64,000 bases of DNA from Marinomonas sp. IMCC 4694 (lineage in GTDB: Bacteria > Pseudomonadota > Gammaproteobacteria > Pseudomonadales > Marinomonadaceae): positions 620,001 to 684,000 of the forward strand of contig NZ_VSRV01000001.1 of NCBI RefSeq assembly GCF_008122525.1, written 5' to 3'. The notes below the pieces were generated by a model. The model saw only the letters and a list, made by a program, of their open reading frames with translations. It searched no databases and had not been told where the DNA came from. Below, one piece after another: positions 55,501-62,204 of the stretch (positions are counted from its first letter, which is position 1; each line of letters begins with the position of its first letter). Both the position numbers and the translations under genes were made by a program.

Positions 55501-55958
55501 GCCAGGCGGCTGTTGATCGCAACTAGGAAGTCGTTGGTCGGCGTGCTTTTACGATCAACCGTAGACAGCCATTTGTCTAGTAACGGACACGATTCGGTCA
55601 CTTGCAAATAAGGGTCGAGTTCATTTTTGAGCTCTTTTTTATACGCAAACGGAAATTCCTCTGCGTAGCTTTCTACGAAGAAGTCAAAAGGGTTAATCAC
55701 CGTCATGTCGGCGATCACCTCTACATAAAACTCAAGCTTATTGGTTTTTTCTGGGAACACCAACCGTGTCTGAAAGTTACCAAAGGGGTCTTGCTGTACA
55801 TTGATAAAGTGCGTTTCTGGCAGCACTTTTAAAGAGTACGCATGGATTTTTGTGCGTGAATGCGCTGCAGGTTGCAGCCTTAATACATGGGGCGCGACGT
55901 TAATAAAACGGTCGAACTCATACGTTGTCTTGTGCTGTATCGCGACTCTAATGGTCAT
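52593..55958 (-). CDS. Transglutaminase-DUF2126 (putative amidoligase) fusion
   Basis: The 1121-residue protein begins with a bacterial transglutaminase N-domain and core: Cys in LKKGSCRDTSWLLVQ (about residue 178), His in DLHAWCEVY (about 228), Asp in GLDPTSGLF. From about residue 295 onward it is DUF2126, annotated in domain databases as a putative amidoligase (GVRLTMGGEPTFVSIDD-type start; TGTGGGNHVTLGG; LLVDITGNTHRSEFCIDK; LLEFRGFEMPPHPHMSL). Both peptidase/transferase and ligase activities in one cytoplasmic chain suggest peptide or isopeptide synthesis and trimming. AAGGAG ribosome site; overlaps the alpha-E gene by 4 nt. Confidence 0.88.
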   Translation of the reverse strand: MTIRVAIQHKTTYEFDRFINVAPHVLRLQPAAHSRTKIHAYSLKVLPETHFINVQQDPFGNFQTRLVFPEKTNKLEFYVEVIADMTVINPFDFFVESYAEEFPFAYKKELKNELDPYLQVTESCPLLDKWLSTVDRKSTPTNDFLVAINSRLAADIGYGIRMEPGVQTCEETLTLKKGSCRDTSWLLVQILRSLGLAARFASGYLVQLTSDVKALDGPSGPEEDFTDLHAWCEVYLPGAGWVGLDPTSGLFAGEGHIPLACTPEPASAAPITGLIDECECEFSYTNIVTRIHEDPRVTKPYADGEWDTIKALGFAVDQQLEEGDVRLTMGGEPTFVSIDDMDSEQWNTGALGAEKLKLAKDLLIKMKQEFGANGLLHYGQGKWYPGEEVPRWALGCFWRTDGEALWNDPKYLARIDQNYQHTIKDAHAFGELLCDKLALDKHYLQSTYEDTLYYLWMEQSLPADVDPTKADLKDDLERRRLAKLLNRGLSTTSGYVLPLEFDTVNERWNSSLWPMRSDVITLIPGDSPMGYRLPLNSLPAQAEEDRIPERDPFDPRQPLANKKDHPVLDSVAKQHFAKKPTAPTPALTPEKTLKNVIRTTLCIEPRDGRLHIFMPPMTHLEHFVSVLEHLESVAKTLDLPIVIEGYEPPKDPRLQKFLITPDPGVIEVNIHPAASWKELVHNTETLYHQAYLSRLGAEKFMLDGRHTGTGGGNHVTLGGRTPADSPLLRRPELLQSLVTFWQHHPGLSYLFSGMFIGPTSQAPRPDEGRDEALYEMEIAFQNMPEGLVDEPWLADRLMRNLLVDITGNTHRSEFCIDKLYAAGSASGRQGLLEFRGFEMPPHPHMSLVQMLLLRCLVARFWKEPYKKPLVRWGTSLHDKFMLPHFVWQDVKEVVLDLQRHGFPFKLEWLAPFEEFRFPHYGRQQIDDMEIELRWAIEPWHVLGEEITGSGTARYVDSSVERLQVRLSGLTDNRYVLSCNGRRVPIRSTGCKGEYVGAVRYKAWAPPSALHPTLGTDAPLVFDLIDTWNGLSVGGCTYHVSHPGGRTYDNVPVNSNEAEARRVNRFWDHGFTQGPLSPPPAFSALRTFYPSGNEPKTMSPPPEEPMNEYPHTLDLRKQYTVL

Positions 55959-56899
55959 GCAGCGTCTCCTTGCCGAAAATGAAACCAGTTTTCGGTGATC
56001 TGGTGATTAATGTCTATAATGGCTATTTGCAGATCGTTTAAGTGATCGTGAAACTTTTCATCCAAATCTTCAGAACTGGTCAGTGGGTAATTGAATTCAA
56101 GAATTTTATCGACTTGCGCGGTGATCAAGCCAGCTCTTGGTAATTTTGTCGCTGATTCACTAATCTGCCCAAAGCAATACGCTAAGCTGCGCGGAAAGTA
56201 AGCGTCGTTCATCAAAAAGGTAGCGGCTTTTGCTCCGTTAATCGACGTACGGACAGTACGTCGATAGTCAAAATACGCACTTTGTGATTTGAGTACTTTG
56301 GCCCAAGTCACTTGCCCAAGTTGCAGGCGAGTGTCGGGGTCGGATTTTAGCATTAAAGAGACCGCCGCATCGAGAATTCGTGTGCCCATGTCGGCGCGTT
56401 CTAGGTAACGTCCCATAATTATGAATTGCCAGCCAGAGTTGCGGCTCATGGCGCCGGCCAAAAGACCAATGATTTTCTGACAGCCTTCAATAATGGTGTT
56501 CAAAAAAAGATGGCGCTCTGAGCGATTAATGCCCTGTTTGATGTTTTGTTGAGCGTACAAGCCCAATTCGTTGACCAATTCCCAGGTTTCTTTAGGGACC
56601 ACATCGCGGGTGGTGCGGATGTTTTCACGCACCATTTTTAATGAGGACAACATGGAGTTTGGGTTGGTGTCGTCTGCGAGTAAAAATTTGACCACGTTAC
56701 GTTCGTCTTTGACTTTGTAACGCTGCTCAAAGGTTTCTTCACCGCTGATGATTTCGATTAAACTGTACCAAGACATTTCAATGTCTTTTGGCATATCAAA
56801 CAGCAAGTCATCGTATACACTAACGAGGCGGGCGGTGTTTTCTACGCGCTCTAGGTAACGAGCACTCCAATATAAGCGTTCTGCGACTCGAGATAGCAT
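55955..56899 (-). CDS. Alpha-E domain protein
   Basis: The 314-residue all-helical protein starts MLSRVAERLYWSARYLERVE, the alpha-E (DUF403) signature. Its biochemical role is unknown; it regularly accompanies circularly permuted ATP-grasp proteins. The ATG used is preceded by GGAGAA and lies 2 nt after the ATP-grasp stop; a longer frame reaching into that gene is unlikely. It overlaps the transglutaminase-DUF2126 start. Confidence 0.88.
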   Translation of the reverse strand: MLSRVAERLYWSARYLERVENTARLVSVYDDLLFDMPKDIEMSWYSLIEIISGEETFEQRYKVKDERNVVKFLLADDTNPNSMLSSLKMVRENIRTTRDVVPKETWELVNELGLYAQQNIKQGINRSERHLFLNTIIEGCQKIIGLLAGAMSRNSGWQFIIMGRYLERADMGTRILDAAVSLMLKSDPDTRLQLGQVTWAKVLKSQSAYFDYRRTVRTSINGAKAATFLMNDAYFPRSLAYCFGQISESATKLPRAGLITAQVDKILEFNYPLTSSEDLDEKFHDHLNDLQIAIIDINHQITENWFHFRQGDAA

Positions 56900-56901
56900 G
56901 A

Positions 56902-58356
56902 TTATTCTCCCTTCGTTTCCACGATCCAAGTGTCTTTACTGCCACCACCTTGAGAGGAGTTGACCACTAAAGAGCCTTTTTTCATTGCAACACGAGTTAA
57001 GCCACCTGTGGTGACGTAGGTGTCTTTGGCTTGCAAGATAAAAGGGCGCAGGTCTAGGTGACGTGGTTCTAAGAGGCCTTTGGATATTAATGTGGGGGCC
57101 GTTGATAATTTCAGTGTGGGCTGCGCAATGTAATTACGTGGGTTCTTGGTGATTAATTCGGCAAACAAGGCTTGTTCTTTTTTGGTCGAATGAGGGCCAA
57201 CCAGCATGCCATAACCGCCCGATTCGTTGGCGGGTTTCACGACCAATTTGTCTAGGTTGTCCAGTACGTAGGCGCGCTGCTCTGGGTCATCGCACAAGAA
57301 GGTTTCGACGTTGTTAAGAATCGGCTCTTCTTTTAAGTAATAACGGATGATATCCGGTACGTAGGCATAAACCACTTTATCGTCGGCCACGCCGGCCCCT
57401 GGTGCGTTCGCCAAGGCAACGTTGCCACTGCGCCATGCGCGCATGAGCCCAGCGACACCGAGCACGGATTCTGGGTCGAATGCTTCAGGGTCGATGAATA
57501 GGTCATCAATACGGCGATATATCACATCGACACGTTCGGGTCCGTCAATGGTTTTCATGTAGACGCAGTCGTCGGAGTCAACAAATAAGTCGCTGCCTTC
57601 GACTAATTCGGCGCCCATTTGTTGAGCTAAAAAGGCGTGTTCAAAATACGCCGAGTTATAAATACCGGGTGTTAATACAACGATCTCGGGCTTTTCAATG
57701 TCGCGAGGTGACAACGACGCTAGGGTGTCGAATAACTGAGAGGTGTAAGAGTTGACTGGTAGTATCGAGTCGTTCTCAAAAAGCTCAGGTAAGACACGCT
57801 TGGTAATCGCACGGTTTTCCAACATGTATGACACGCCAGAAGGAACGCGCAAGTTGTCTTCGAGTACAAAAAAATCGCCATTTTCATCGCGCACTAAGTC
57901 TGTGCCACAAATGTGCGCCCAGACGCCAAAAGCGGGAGAAACTCCAACGCATTCAGGGCGAAAGTTTTTGGAGTCTTTGATGATGTGTTCAGGAATGATG
58001 CCATCTTTGATGACATTTTGGTCGTGGTATAAATCGTCGATGAAAAGATTAAGGGCCGTAAGACGTTGCTTTAATCCGGCTTCCGCTATTTTCCAGTCAG
58101 CCGCTTCAATGGTGCGTGGAACAATATCAAAAGGCCAAGCTCTGTCTATGTTGCCTTCTTCGGTGTAAACCGTAAAACTGATGCCCATTTCTTGAATGGT
58201 GACTTCGGCGGTGAGGCGCCTTTTTTCGAGTTCGTCTTCTGAAAGACTGTCTAAATACCCTAATAGTTGTTTCGCTGGTGCTCTTGGTTTGCCTTTCTCA
58301 TCGATTAATTCATCAAAAAATACGGATGATTGGTATTGGCTCGTTAGTTTATCCAT
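56902..58356 (-). CDS. Circularly permuted type-2 ATP-grasp protein
   Basis: The 484-residue protein has DUF404/ATP-grasp segments: FGVWAHICGTDLVRDENGDF, DNLRVPSGVSYMLENR, VVLTPGIYNSAYFEHAFLA, RIDDLFIDPEAF, and the nucleotide-binding VVKPANESGGYGMLVGP, with SSQGGGSKDTWIVE at the end. It is the first gene of the cluster (ACGAGGT ribosome site) and probably the ATP-dependent carboxylate-amine ligase that starts the pathway. The product of these systems has not, to my knowledge, been determined. Confidence 0.88.
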   Translation of the reverse strand: MDKLTSQYQSSVFFDELIDEKGKPRAPAKQLLGYLDSLSEDELEKRRLTAEVTIQEMGISFTVYTEEGNIDRAWPFDIVPRTIEAADWKIAEAGLKQRLTALNLFIDDLYHDQNVIKDGIIPEHIIKDSKNFRPECVGVSPAFGVWAHICGTDLVRDENGDFFVLEDNLRVPSGVSYMLENRAITKRVLPELFENDSILPVNSYTSQLFDTLASLSPRDIEKPEIVVLTPGIYNSAYFEHAFLAQQMGAELVEGSDLFVDSDDCVYMKTIDGPERVDVIYRRIDDLFIDPEAFDPESVLGVAGLMRAWRSGNVALANAPGAGVADDKVVYAYVPDIIRYYLKEEPILNNVETFLCDDPEQRAYVLDNLDKLVVKPANESGGYGMLVGPHSTKKEQALFAELITKNPRNYIAQPTLKLSTAPTLISKGLLEPRHLDLRPFILQAKDTYVTTGGLTRVAMKKGSLVVNSSQGGGSKDTWIVETKGE

Positions 58357-58690
58357 GTATACCTCGTTCTTTTTATCAAGCCGGAGGTGGGTGCGTTAAA
58401 CTTGCACATAGTTATGTACTTTTTTCGTGCATCCGCCCCGCATTGGGGAGCCTTGTGTATCATTAAGGTTAAACCTAGTGATGGCGTCACTTTATTCGCT
58501 AGGTTGTGCATAGTGTTGTCGCACTACTGGCGAAATAAAGCAAGGATCGAGCCATACTATTTGCCTTGCCGACGCGCTCTTTAATTTGGTGCAGGGGCGT
58601 TTGGATCGGTTTTATTTACGTTAAAGTTCGCTACTATGTACAGGGAAGGGGGGTGGTTTTTAACGTGCTTTGACACTGGAGGGGAAAAGA
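58357..58690. promoter_or_regulatory. Divergent promoter region
   Basis: A 334-bp gene-free region between the ATP-grasp cluster and the FAD monooxygenase. It contains an imperfect 16-bp dyad GCACATAGTTATGTAC (starting near 58404) and a small hairpin CCCC-GCATT-GGGG. Neither could be tied to a known regulator. Confidence 0.4.
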
Positions 58691-59881
58691 GTGAATAAGG
58701 TGAGCCAAGTGGTGATCGTTGGGGCCGGTATAGGGGGGTTATGTGCTGCGTTAGCCTTAGCGAAACAAGGGGTCCAAGTGGTTGTGTGTGAACAGGCTTT
58801 GGCGCTGGGTGAAGTGGGGGCCGGGTTACAAATCAGCCCTAATGCGTTCAAGGTGTTGCGCGACTTAGGGTTGGAGTCTGCACTCAAGCCGTTCGCCTTT
58901 GTTCCACAAAACGCAGCGATTCGAGACTATAAAACCGGCGAGTATTATTTAAAAATCCCGCTGGCACAAGCCGCTGAAAAACGCTATCAGGCGCCTTATT
59001 GGCATTTGCATCGTGCGGATTTACATCAGGTTTTGGTTGACGCTTGTTCTGCCGCCGGTGTGGCTATTTGGTTAGGCGCCGTGGTTTCTCGTTATCAAGA
59101 AGATACGTCGTCTGGGCGTATTTGTGCCGTTTTGCAAGACGGTCGAGAATGTTCGGCTGACTTGCTGATTGGCGCAGATGGCCTTCATTCAGCAGTGCGT
59201 AGGCAAATGTTAGGGCCAGAAAAGCCAACGTTTATGGGGCAAGTGGCGTGGCGCGGTGTGATTCCTGTCAGTGCCCTAAACGTTGTGATTCAACCCGATG
59301 CTTGTGTGTGGGCGGGGCCGGGTCGCCATCTTGTAAGTTATTATGTGCGCGGTGGCGAATGGGTGAATTTTGTGGCGGTGGAAGAGCGTGACGATTGGCA
59401 GTCTGAGTCGTGGCGTGAAGAAGGTAGCATAGAAGAATTAAAGCGCGCGTTTGCTGGCTGGCATCCAGAGGTGACGGAGCTTCTGGGTTCTGCGACGAGC
59501 ACGTTTTTGTGGGCACTGAATGGCCGTACTGAATTGCCCACTTGGTCTCAGGGGCGGGCGGTTTTACTTGGTGATGCGTGCCATCCGATGTTGCCGTTCA
59601 TGGCGCAAGGCGCTGCTATGGCGATAGAAGACGCCGCTGTGCTGGTGCGGTATGTGTGTTCTTTTGATGTGGCTGATGCGCTGGCGAGATACGAACAGGT
59701 GAGAAAGCCAAGAACGACTAAGGTGCAAAATCTGTCCAAAGCCAACGCCGGTTTGTATCACATGCACGGTGGTGTATTCGGGAAAGCGAAACTCAAGGCG
59801 CTTAAAGTGGCCTCGCGCTTTGCTCCTGTGATGGTTCACTCAACGCTCGATGACGTTTATGGCCATCAGTTACCTTGTTAA
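58691..59881 (+). CDS. FAD-dependent monooxygenase (salicylate hydroxylase-like)
   Basis: The 396-residue class A flavoprotein hydroxylase has the N-terminal GAGIGGLCAALALAKQG, the DG motif IGADGLHSAVRRQM and the second FAD motif LLGDACHPMLPFMAQGAAMAIEDA. It hydroxylates a small aromatic or related acid using NAD(P)H and oxygen; closest recalled families are salicylate 1-hydroxylase and 3-hydroxybenzoate 6-hydroxylase. It starts with GTG preceded by GGAGGGG at about 6 nt. A short GGCC hairpin with a T-run (59886-59909) may terminate it. Confidence 0.82.
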   Translation: MNKVSQVVIVGAGIGGLCAALALAKQGVQVVVCEQALALGEVGAGLQISPNAFKVLRDLGLESALKPFAFVPQNAAIRDYKTGEYYLKIPLAQAAEKRYQAPYWHLHRADLHQVLVDACSAAGVAIWLGAVVSRYQEDTSSGRICAVLQDGRECSADLLIGADGLHSAVRRQMLGPEKPTFMGQVAWRGVIPVSALNVVIQPDACVWAGPGRHLVSYYVRGGEWVNFVAVEERDDWQSESWREEGSIEELKRAFAGWHPEVTELLGSATSTFLWALNGRTELPTWSQGRAVLLGDACHPMLPFMAQGAAMAIEDAAVLVRYVCSFDVADALARYEQVRKPRTTKVQNLSKANAGLYHMHGGVFGKAKLKALKVASRFAPVMVHSTLDDVYGHQLPC

Positions 59882-59885
59882 TGTT

Positions 59886-59909
59886 GGGCCAGTTAGCAGG
59901 CCTTTTTTA
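59886..59909 (+). terminator. Short hairpin terminator after FAD monooxygenase gene
   Basis: GGCC / GGCC stem of 4 bp with an 8-nt loop followed by TTTTTT. The weak stem makes this tentative. Confidence 0.45.
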
Positions 59910-59937
59910 TTTTGTAGTGATGAGATAAGGACAGATT

Positions 59938-60822
59938 TTGAAACAGGGAGTGCATTGTAGAGCGGAGCTTATCTTGCTGTTGGTGACAATGTTAGCAGGG
60001 TTAGGTTGGGTATTTTCCAAAGAAGCACTGGCAGGACTGCCCCCTTTGTTTTTTATGGGGGTGCGGTTTATTGTGGCCGGCTTTGTGTTGTTTTTAGTGG
60101 GACAGAAATATTTTAAAGCGCTCGATTGGCAAAATGTTAAGCAGGCCAGCTTAGCGGGGTTGGTGATGGGCATTGCCATGATGTTTTGGGTCACTGGCTT
60201 AGATCAGGGGTCAAATTTAGGTGTAGGTGCCTTTATCACTAGCCTTGGGGTCGTGCTTGTGCCGGTGGTGGCGCGTTTTATGTTTGGTCAAAAGCCGCCC
60301 CTGAGCGTTTGGCTAGCCCTACCTTTTGCTGTGATTGGTTTGGCATTATTAGCAGTAAATAATGGTGTGGGCTTTGAAGTCGCTCAGTTGTATTTTTTAG
60401 GGTCGGCTGTGGCCTTAGCGTTTCAGCTGAATTTACTGTCACGCTTTTCGATGCGAATGCATGTTTTGGTATTAACGGCGATTCAATTAACGGTGGCGGG
60501 CATTTTATTGTTGTTTCTGTCTTTGTTAACGGAAACGCTTCCCGACAGTATGAGCATGGAGGTAGCCGGTTGGTTTTTGGCCAGTACGCTGATCGCCACC
60601 AGTTTGCGCTTTTTATTGCAAACCTACGGCATGAGTCTAACGCCCGTTAGTCATGCTGCGGTGATTATGAATTTAGAGCCGGTTTGGGCGGCCGTGTTTG
60701 CGGTGTTGTGGTTTGGTGAATCTATGGGGGGGATGCAGATAGGAGGGTGTTTTTTCGTCTTTGTGGCGATGTTAGTAAATCGCTGGCCTCAGATAAAGGG
60801 GATTTTTAGGGCGATGAAATAG
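59938..60822 (+). CDS. DMT-superfamily transporter (EamA domains)
   Basis: The 294-residue membrane protein has about ten helices forming two EamA repeats; the second repeat contains the conserved SHAAVIMNLEPVWAAVFAVL segment and the helix pair typical of RhaT/YdcZ-like exporters. Initiation is at TTG with AAGGA at 6 nt; no ATG is positioned better. It probably exports a metabolite or amino acid; substrate unknown. Orientation matches the FAD monooxygenase upstream, with a weak terminator between. Confidence 0.85.
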   Translation: MKQGVHCRAELILLLVTMLAGLGWVFSKEALAGLPPLFFMGVRFIVAGFVLFLVGQKYFKALDWQNVKQASLAGLVMGIAMMFWVTGLDQGSNLGVGAFITSLGVVLVPVVARFMFGQKPPLSVWLALPFAVIGLALLAVNNGVGFEVAQLYFLGSAVALAFQLNLLSRFSMRMHVLVLTAIQLTVAGILLLFLSLLTETLPDSMSMEVAGWFLASTLIATSLRFLLQTYGMSLTPVSHAAVIMNLEPVWAAVFAVLWFGESMGGMQIGGCFFVFVAMLVNRWPQIKGIFRAMK

Positions 60823-60862
60823 CTCTGTGAGTATTTTGTGTTGTCTTTTAGGGTAATGCGCC

Positions 60863-60904
60863 TGTATTCATAAGGGGCTTATTTGTATTCATAAGGGGCT
60901 TATT
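60863..60904. repeat. 21-bp perfect tandem duplication upstream of the RND operon
   Basis: TGTATTCATAAGGGGCTTATT occurs at 60863-60883 and again at 60884-60904. The 21-bp period equals two DNA helical turns. It lies about 100-145 bp before the efflux gene start. Confidence 0.85.
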
Positions 60905-61007
60905 CAGCGCTTTTCATTTATTTGCACGTTTTGTCGTGTCTAAGAACGTTGGCTTATATTACAGTGCTAAGCCATGCTCATTTTATTTTACAAAGGAAGT
61001 CGCCTCC

Positions 61008-62201
61008 ATGTTGTCTATGTTTAAGTCTGTTACCAGTACGTTACTTGTTCTGTTGCTGGCGGGTTGCCAGGAAGAGGCGCCTAAAGTGGCTGGCGCACCC
61101 GCAAAAAAGCCCGACCCTAAGGTCGGTGTGTTGGTTATTGAAACCCAAAAAACCGATTTGATGACCGAGTTACCAGGGCGTACAGCGTCGAGCTTGGTGG
61201 CTGAAATTCGCCCTCAGGTTGGTGGTATTGTGAAGAAGCGTTTTTTTGAGGAAGGGCAAGATGTCAATGTGGGCGATCTTTTGTATGAGCTAGATGATTC
61301 GACGTATGTGTCTTCTTATAAAAAGGCGCAAGCGGATTTGGAATCGGTGAACGCAAGTTTAAAAGCGGCGCAACTTAAAAATGAGCGTTATACGGCGCTG
61401 CGTAAACAGAATAATGTGTCTCAACAAGATCTTGATGATGCACGTGTGGCGTATTTAGAAGCCGTTGCTAAGCAAAAAGGCTCTGAAGCCGCGCTTGAAA
61501 GCGCCAGAATTAATTTGGGTTACACAAAGATAAAATCCCCCATCGCAGGGCGCATCGGCATTTCTCAAGTGACGGTGGGCGCTTTGGTTACGGGCAGCCA
61601 AGCCACTGTGATGACGACAGTACGTTCTTTGGATCCGATTTTTGTGGATCTGGCGCAAACCAGCTTGGATCAGCTTAAACAGCGAACTTTCTTGTCTCAA
61701 GACAAGGTTGAAAAAGGCTCCAATACGGTGGCGCTGGTGTTGGAAGACGGCTCAAAATACCAGTACGAGGGGACATTAAAGGCGCGTGAAGTCAGTGTGA
61801 ATGAGTCAACCGGCAGCGTGACGTTACGGGCGGAATTTCCTAACCCAGATAATTTGTTGTTACCCGGTATGTTTGTACGAGGCGTGATTCATGAGCTGAC
61901 GCACAATGCGGCGATTCTGGTTCCACAGCAGGGTGTGGCGCGTGATGTAAAGGGCAATCCAACGGCACTGGTGGTGAATGACAGTAATGTGGTGGAGAAG
62001 CGAATTTTAACCGTTGAGCGAACCATTGAAAATCAGTGGTTGGTGCTGGATGGTGTGAAAGCGGGCGACAAGGTCATTGTTGAGGGATCGTTAAAAGTGA
62101 GGCCCGGCAGTGAAGTGAGTACGGTGATGATGAAGCGAGACAGTAACAGCGGTGCGATTGTGGCCGATACGGCAAACGCCTCTTCAACTCAAGGGAACTA
62201 A
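61008..62201 (+). CDS. RND efflux pump membrane fusion lipoprotein
   Basis: The 397-residue protein has a lipoprotein signal with lipobox LLAGC, a biotinyl-lipoyl-like domain (ELPGRTASSLVAEIRPQVGG; GQDVNVGDLLYELDD), a coiled-coil hairpin (about residues 95-160) and beta-barrel domain (YTKIKSPIAGRIGISQV). It matches the AcrA/MexA family of periplasmic adaptors. The start used has AAGGAAG at 9 nt; the open frame extends 24 codons upstream without a signal-like start. The pump gene follows after 3 nt. Confidence 0.92.
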   Translation: MLSMFKSVTSTLLVLLLAGCQEEAPKVAGAPAKKPDPKVGVLVIETQKTDLMTELPGRTASSLVAEIRPQVGGIVKKRFFEEGQDVNVGDLLYELDDSTYVSSYKKAQADLESVNASLKAAQLKNERYTALRKQNNVSQQDLDDARVAYLEAVAKQKGSEAALESARINLGYTKIKSPIAGRIGISQVTVGALVTGSQATVMTTVRSLDPIFVDLAQTSLDQLKQRTFLSQDKVEKGSNTVALVLEDGSKYQYEGTLKAREVSVNESTGSVTLRAEFPNPDNLLLPGMFVRGVIHELTHNAAILVPQQGVARDVKGNPTALVVNDSNVVEKRILTVERTIENQWLVLDGVKAGDKVIVEGSLKVRPGSEVSTVMMKRDSNSGAIVADTANASSTQGN

Positions 62202-62204
62202 TCT

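Noticed and set aside
58395..58425. NtrC-type site before the ATP-grasp cluster
   Set aside because: The dyad GCACATAGTTATGTAC only partly matches the NtrC consensus and no sigma-54 promoter lies downstream on that strand.
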